Part shown: positions 15,675-18,617 of the stretch, one piece after another
Layout: every line of letters begins with the position of its first letter
How positions within the stretch are numbered: the first letter of the stretch is position 1
Assembly: GCA_028281485.1 (NCBI GenBank)
Contig: JANQJT010000139.1
Span: forward strand, 1 to 18,617
Length of the DNA stretch: 18,617 nucleotides
Direction: 5' to 3'
Origin: Phycisphaeraceae bacterium
Lineage (GTDB): Bacteria; Planctomycetota; Phycisphaerae; Phycisphaerales; Zrk34
Position numbers and translations under genes: made by a program
The notes under the pieces: model-generated
The model's input: the letters and a program-made list of their open reading frames with translations, nothing else
What the model was told of the DNA's origin: nothing
The model's database searches: none

Positions 15675-15748
15675 GGCCCCGTAGCTCAGTCGGTTAGAGC
15701 ACGCGACTCATAATCGCTAGGTCCCTGGTTCGAGTCCAGGCGGGGCTA
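15675..15748 (+). tRNA. tRNA with anticodon CAU, probably tRNA-Ile2 (lysidine type)
   Basis: A 74-base cloverleaf: acceptor GGCCCCG with CGGGGCT plus A73, D-arm GCTC/GAGC, anticodon loop CTCATAA, T-arm CCTGG-TTCGAGT-CCAGG. The anticodon CAT fits Met or lysidine-modified Ile. C4-G69 and C5-G68 are recognition features of TilS, and the anticodon arm (GCGACTCATAATCGC) resembles known tRNA-Ile2, so Ile(AUA) is favoured. Oddities are a G1-U72 closing pair and a C27-U43 mismatch. CCA is not encoded. Confidence 0.9.
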
Positions 15749-15959
15749 TTGCCCAATCGGGCATGCGTATGACGCGATCTGAATCCAACACGTCATCTCT
15801 ACCGATTATCTGCGTCAGCTCAGTTCCAGCGTGTTTGTGACATTGAAAATACATGTTGCCTTGAGCACGCAGACACCTTGCCGATAAATAAACAGATCGT
15901 AGCGAGGGTGTCGGGGACGTCACGCATGGAGCGATCGGCATGAAGCCAATCGTCTTTAA
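15749..15959. other. Non-coding stretch after tRNA-Ile
   Basis: I see no intact gene here. A 5-bp hairpin (TGCCC-AATC-GGGCA, 15750-15763) directly follows the tRNA but lacks a T-run. The long minus-strand open frame across this area runs into the tRNA and has no recognisable motif. With 15960-16150 the whole gap is over 400 bases, and appears to be eroding sequence. Confidence 0.4.
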
Positions 15960-16097
15960 CGCGTGCCTCGAAGCGCACGCAACGAGTGCATCGAGGCCGG
16001 CTGCGACGACGACGCCTGCAAACCCATCGACAGAAAAAGCCTGCTCGACCTCATCGCCCAACACATCGCGGCCCACCGAAACCGCTCCGTCGCATAA
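15960..16097 (+). pseudogene. Remnant of a response-regulator receiver domain (C-terminal end)
   Basis: From about 15981 one frame reads NECIEAGCDDDACKPIDRKS and then an amphipathic LLDLIAQHIAAHRNRSVA up to TAA at 16095-16097. That is the end of a receiver domain as in hybrid histidine kinases: x-C-x-x-A-G-C-D-D, the invariant K-P-(I), and the last helix. No start codon, ribosome site or full domain precedes it; a stop codon lies in frame just before 15960. Another frame (15940-15990) reads KPIVFNACLEA, which resembles the preceding PIVALTA strand if small deletions are assumed. The most economical reading is a decayed gene with several indels. The phosphorylated Asp region is absent. Confidence 0.6.
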
Positions 16098-16152
16098 AAT
16101 CACCGATCGGGCTCCATCCTTGGCGATCAACAAAACACCCTTGTATTTCCGC

Positions 16153-16180
16153 TTGACCGGCTCCGATGCGCGGTCATAAT
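16153..16180 (+). promoter_or_regulatory. Promoter of the leader peptide and DAHP synthase transcript
   Basis: TTGACC (16153-16158) and CATAAT (16175-16180) are 16 bases apart, each matching five of six consensus bases. The predicted start is near 16187, only a few bases before the leader-peptide ATG at 16191, so the peptide would be nearly leaderless. No other promoter is obvious between here and the DAHP synthase gene. Confidence 0.6.
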
Positions 16181-16190
16181 GTCCTTCAGC

Positions 16191-16274
16191 ATGTTGACCC
16201 GTTTCTTCTATTTCGTGTGGCGATTTTTTGGCGGCCCCAGGCCCGTCCCGGTCGCTGTACGGCGTAGGAAGTAA
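16191..16274 (+). CDS. Aromatic-rich leader peptide of the DAHP synthase gene
   Basis: A 27-residue frame that begins MLTRFFYFVWRFFGG and ends RRRK. Seven of nine residues from position 5 to 13 are aromatic: four positions F-F-Y-F, then W, then F-F. It is encoded at 16203-16229 and includes TAT and TTT TTT codons that the GC-rich genes here use little. It is followed 35 bases later by a strong intrinsic terminator and then the DAHP synthase gene. This resembles pheL and trpL leaders, in which ribosome stalling at scarce aminoacyl-tRNA codons stops terminator formation. No ribosome site is visible; a second in-frame ATG at 16179 would lie within the -10. A peptide with its own function is possible but less likely. 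Confidence 0.7.
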   Translation: MLTRFFYFVWRFFGGPRPVPVAVRRRK

Positions 16275-16308
16275 CCCCCCGATCCATTCGGTTCCTGCAA
16301 CACCGACA

Positions 16309-16339
16309 CCCGAGACGAGCCACTCGTCTCGGGTTTTTT
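16309..16339 (+). terminator. Intrinsic terminator (attenuator) in the DAHP synthase leader
   Basis: CCCGAGACGAG (16309-16319) pairs perfectly with CTCGTCTCGGG (16323-16333) over 11 bp around a CCA loop, followed by six T (16334-16339). It lies between the promoter and the gene, so by default transcription would stop here after about 150 bases. Candidate antiterminator pairings upstream are short and imperfect, for example GTCGCTGT (16251-16258) with ACACCGAC (16300-16307), one mismatch. Confidence 0.9.
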
Positions 16340-16432
16340 CATGGAAAGACGACGCAAATGGTCGAATCAATACTAGAACCGCCCGCCCCGGGCCCGATCG
16401 GCGCGCCCCGCGCGGCCACAAGGAGACGTGAC

Positions 16433-17470
16433 ATGATTGTCGTGATGCAACCCAACGCCACCCCCGAGCAGATCGACCACGTCGTCGAGCGCGTCCGGGA
16501 GATCGGCCTGAAAGACCAGGTGATCAAGGGCACCGAGCTGTCGGTCGTGGCCGTGATCGGTGACGACCGCAAGAAAGACCGCGAGGTCTTCGAGACGCTG
16601 CCGGGCGTGCAGAAAGTCGTCAACATCCTCGCGCCGTACAAGCTGTCCAGCAACGAGGTCAAGACCGAGCGTACCGAGGTGGCGATCGGTCAGGCGTGCG
16701 TGATCGGCGGAACCGCGGTGCCCGTGATCGCCGGGCCCTGCAGCGTTGAAAACGAGCAGCAGATCCTCGAGACCGCCCGCGCCGTTCGCGACGCCGGCGC
16801 GACGGCGTTACGCGGCGGCGCATTCAAGCCGCGCACCACCCCCTACAGCTTCCAGGGGCTCGGCGAAGAGGGACTCAAGCTCCTGTCCGCGGCGCGCGAC
16901 GAGACCGGCCTAGCCATCGTGACCGAGGTGGTCACACCCAGCGACGTCGAACTCGTGGCTGAATACGCCGACTGCCTGCAGATCGGCACCCGCAACGCGC
17001 AGAACTACGAACTGCTCAAGGCCGTCGGCCAACAGCCCCGACCCGTGCTCTACAAGCGCGGCATGGCGATGACGCTCGACGAATACCTGCTCGCCGCCGA
17101 GTACATCCTCGAGGCCGGCAACCCCAACGTCATCCTCTGCGAACGCGGCATCCGCACGTTCGAGAACCACGTCCGCAACACCCTCTCGCTGGCCGCGATC
17201 CCCGAGGTCCACAAGCGCAGCCACCTGCCCATCGCCGCCGATCCCTCGCACGGCACGGGCCACGCCCACCTCGTCCCCACACTGACCTACGCCTCGATCG
17301 CCGCCGGCGCCGACGCCATCCTGTTGGAGGTCCACCCCGATCCGCAGCACGCCTACACCGACGGCGCCCAATCGCTCACGCCCGCCACGTTTACCGAGAT
17401 CATGCCCACCATGCAGCGCGTGGCCGAGTCGATCGGACGCACGCTCAGCGGCATGCCCGTCGGCGTGTAA
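16433..17470 (+). CDS. aroF: 3-deoxy-7-phosphoheptulonate (DAHP) synthase, type I-beta with regulatory N-domain
   Basis: A 345-residue enzyme that condenses phosphoenolpyruvate and erythrose 4-phosphate, the first step of the shikimate pathway. Residues 1-70 form the ferredoxin-like regulatory domain (MIVVMQPNAT, VIGDDR, VVNILAPYKL), which binds Tyr or Phe in the Thermotoga-type enzyme. The barrel follows: IAGPCSVE with metal ligand C103, LRGGAFKPRTTPYSFQGLG (127-145), QIGTRNAQN, YKRG, ILCERGIRTFE, the ligand His in DPSHGTGH and the ligand Glu in LLEVHPDP, then DGAQSL. The ATG at 16433 has AGGAG seven bases upstream; 25 upstream in-frame codons overlap the leader and are rejected. Feedback inhibition through the N-domain and attenuation in the leader would give two layers of control by aromatic amino acids. 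It ends 29 bases before a terminator. Confidence 0.97.
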   Translation: MIVVMQPNATPEQIDHVVERVREIGLKDQVIKGTELSVVAVIGDDRKKDREVFETLPGVQKVVNILAPYKLSSNEVKTERTEVAIGQACVIGGTAVPVIAGPCSVENEQQILETARAVRDAGATALRGGAFKPRTTPYSFQGLGEEGLKLLSAARDETGLAIVTEVVTPSDVELVAEYADCLQIGTRNAQNYELLKAVGQQPRPVLYKRGMAMTLDEYLLAAEYILEAGNPNVILCERGIRTFENHVRNTLSLAAIPEVHKRSHLPIAADPSHGTGHAHLVPTLTYASIAAGADAILLEVHPDPQHAYTDGAQSLTPATFTEIMPTMQRVAESIGRTLSGMPVGV

Positions 17471-17499
17471 ACCACGCACCTCTAGTGTCCATCAAGCAA

Positions 17500-17534
17500 A
17501 CAGGCCCACGCAAACGCGTGGGCCTGTGTCTTTT
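17500..17534. terminator. Bidirectional intrinsic terminator
   Basis: ACAGGCCCACGC (17500-17511) and GCGTGGGCCTGT (17516-17527) form a perfect 12-bp stem with an AAAC loop. On the plus strand GTCTTTTAT follows, ending the DAHP synthase transcript. On the minus strand TTTGCTTG follows, which may serve the converging PEP-CTERM gene whose stop is 19 bases away. Confidence 0.85.
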
Positions 17535-17552
17535 ATCACGGAAATACGACGC

Positions 17553-18137
17553 TCAGCGGCGACGCCCAAGCGTCAGCCCGCCCAGCAGCAGCAGCGCCGC
17601 CGAGGCCGGCTCCGGCACCTCCGCAAAAATCGTCCCCAGCGCAAACTCGTCACCCTCGTTGATCGGTGTGGTAACAAACGGCGGCTGGAAGTCGATCGTA
17701 TAAGCCAGGCTGATCACCGAATCGGTAAAGAAACCCGTGATCGTCGCGCCCGCGATGCGATCGCCGGCACCGGGCGAAGGCAGGTTCGCCGCAGTGATGT
17801 TGATCAGGCCCAGGCCGTCGACCGTGCCGGTCACGTCGCCGAACAGCGGGTGGCCGAGCTCGCTGATGACGGCGCTGCCGTCCGGATTCAGCGTGCCCGT
17901 CAGCGTGAACGGATCGGGATCGACGAACGCGAACACGAAACCGTCCAGGTCCATCAATATCTCGTACGTGCCGGCGGTCGTGTTCAGGTCCAGTTCAAAG
18001 TACGCGTCGCCGGACGTATCAAACGATGTGTTATTCCAGGTGCCCGAATACTCCACGTCGGCTCGGCTCTCGGTTGCCGCCGTCGCCACGCAGACCGACA
18101 GCACAACCGCAGACAGAACCCCTCGCGTGATACGCAT
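17553..18137 (-). CDS. Small secreted PEP-CTERM protein of unknown function
   Basis: A 194-residue exported protein. Residues 1 to about 27 form a signal peptide (MRITRG, hydrophobic core, ESRA before DVEY). The mature part is beta-rich and acidic with many Asp, Gly and Thr (YFELDLNTTAGTYEILMDLD, FTLTGTLNPDGSAVI). It contains no catalytic motif I recognise. The C-terminus VPEPASAALLLLGGLTLGRRR is a PEP-CTERM sorting signal, cut by an exosortase and linked to surface or extracellular matrix export. The ATG at 18135-18137 has GAGGAG seven bases upstream, which rules out a start ten codons earlier. The neighbouring DAHP synthase and deoC genes give no functional hint. Confidence 0.88.
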   Translation of the reverse strand: MRITRGVLSAVVLSVCVATAATESRADVEYSGTWNNTSFDTSGDAYFELDLNTTAGTYEILMDLDGFVFAFVDPDPFTLTGTLNPDGSAVISELGHPLFGDVTGTVDGLGLINITAANLPSPGAGDRIAGATITGFFTDSVISLAYTIDFQPPFVTTPINEGDEFALGTIFAEVPEPASAALLLLGGLTLGRRR

Positions 18138-18274
18138 CGGAATGCTCCTCTCTCTTCTCGATTTCATGGTGCAAACAGCACCCGACAGCCCATATCTTGC
18201 CCGCGTGAAACCCGCCTGACAAGCAGATAATGCCTTAATCGAGGGATTCGTTGCGTACCGCGTTTTAAAGCGGC

Positions 18275-18617
18275 CTACTCGCCCTCGACGATCGCCACAC
18301 TCGCCGAGCAGCCCAGCCGCGTCGCCCCCGCCTCGATCATCGTCATCGCGTCAGATCGGCTGCGAATCCCCCCCGACGCCTTCACCCCCATCCCGTCAGC
18401 GTGTTGCGCCAGCAAACCGACCGCCTCGACCGTCGCCCCGCCCGCCGGGTGAAACCCCGTCGAGGTCTTCACGAAATCACACCCCGCGCGCTTCGCGGCA
18501 CGACACGCAGACGCGATGCGCCGCCGGGCTAACTCCGCGTCCGCGTCTCTCATCAGCACCGCCGTTTCGAGGATCGCCTTCACCACCACGTCGTCTCGCA
18601 CACACCGGGCCGCATCG
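18275..18617 (-). CDS. deoC: Deoxyribose-phosphate aldolase (N-terminus outside window)
   Basis: About 114 C-terminal residues of an enzyme that splits 2-deoxyribose 5-phosphate into glyceraldehyde 3-phosphate and acetaldehyde in deoxynucleoside breakdown. The Schiff-base lysine lies in DFVKTSTGF and the second active-site lysine in GVKASGGIRSRSDAMTMIEAG; AILETAVL before them and GATRLGCSASVAIVEG after them also match the family. The frame stays open to the window edge, so the GTG at 18599-18601 is not the real start; the usual length is about 220-260 residues. No clear terminator follows, and 18138-18274 holds no gene. Confidence 0.95.
   Translation of the reverse strand, partial: DAARCVRDDVVVKAILETAVLMRDADAELARRRIASACRAAKRAGCDFVKTSTGFHPAGGATVEAVGLLAQHADGMGVKASGGIRSRSDAMTMIEAGATRLGCSASVAIVEGE

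Noticed and set aside
15940..16179. Plus-strand frame from ATG 15940 as a real 79-residue protein
   Set aside because: After the first dozen codons it is low-complexity Ser/Thr/Pro, while the overlapping frame reads as a receiver-domain end.
16191..16339. A T-box or riboswitch in the DAHP synthase leader
   Set aside because: No T-box core motif or known riboswitch pattern was visible, and the aromatic codon run explains the leader better.
15717..16421. 234-codon minus-strand open frame
   Set aside because: It starts and ends in unrelated elements (the tRNA-Ile, the attenuator and the leader antisense), has no recognisable domain and is explained by GC-rich composition.
1..18617. CRISPR arrays, transposases and insertion sequences
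   Set aside because: No regularly spaced repeats, transposase motifs or paired terminal repeats were found.

Overview
The window looks like a piece of a GC-rich Planctomycetota chromosome, most likely from the Phycisphaerae side. Two secreted proteins end in PEP-CTERM tails (VPEP, a hydrophobic helix, then an Arg cluster). One of them also carries a tandem dockerin-like Ca-binding repeat of the kind common in that group. A Pup/UBact-type protein-tagging gene pair is present, which fits a Gram-negative lineage outside the Proteobacteria. The taxonomic assignment is inferred from protein style only.

Layout, left to right. 1-314 (+): 3' end of a LysR-type regulator. 382-6258 (all -): a block read right to left as a 59-residue Pup/UBact-like modifier, a PafA-type ligase with a long helical-repeat C-terminus (4-nt overlap with the modifier), a 174-nt gap with an inverted repeat, a large (p)ppGpp synthetase-like/TPR/SLOG/RyR protein, and a Nudix hydrolase overlapping its 3' end. 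A strong sigma70-like promoter precedes the block at 6328-6355. 6491-7603 (-): a secreted GH43 glycosidase, divergent from a TetR regulator (7889-8539, +). 8577-8599 is a shared hairpin terminator. 8629-12060 (-): a large secreted matrixin-type metalloprotease. 12366-13535 (-): a DUF418 membrane protein, divergent from a sulfotransferase (13734-14618, +); their predicted promoters share overlapping -10 elements. 14619-14906: a terminator, fragments resembling tRNA 3' ends, a long hairpin and tRNA-Ser(GGA) on the minus strand. 14972-15748 (+): a short truB followed by tRNA-Ile(CAU). 15749-16190: no intact gene, with the decayed end of a response-regulator receiver domain. 16153-17470 (+): promoter, an aromatic-rich leader peptide, an intrinsic terminator and a type I-beta DAHP synthase. 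17553-18137 (-): a small PEP-CTERM protein. 18275-18617 (-): deoC, cut by the window edge.

Two parts stand out. The first is the 382-6258 block. It joins ubiquitin-like tagging (modifier plus ligase) to proteins that make, sense or destroy nucleotides (RelA/SpoT-fold synthetase, SLOG, RyR, Nudix), with no proteasome subunit gene visible beside it. This resembles the nucleotide-centred conflict or stress systems predicted from comparative genomics, but I know of no described system with this combination. The second is the leader of the DAHP synthase gene. It encodes a short peptide with Phe-Phe-Tyr-Phe-Val-Trp-Arg-Phe-Phe, followed by a strong terminator and then the gene for the first enzyme of aromatic amino acid synthesis. 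That is the layout of ribosome-mediated attenuation responding to all three aromatic amino acids.

All assignments come from reading motifs and layout by eye; no database search or folding program was run.
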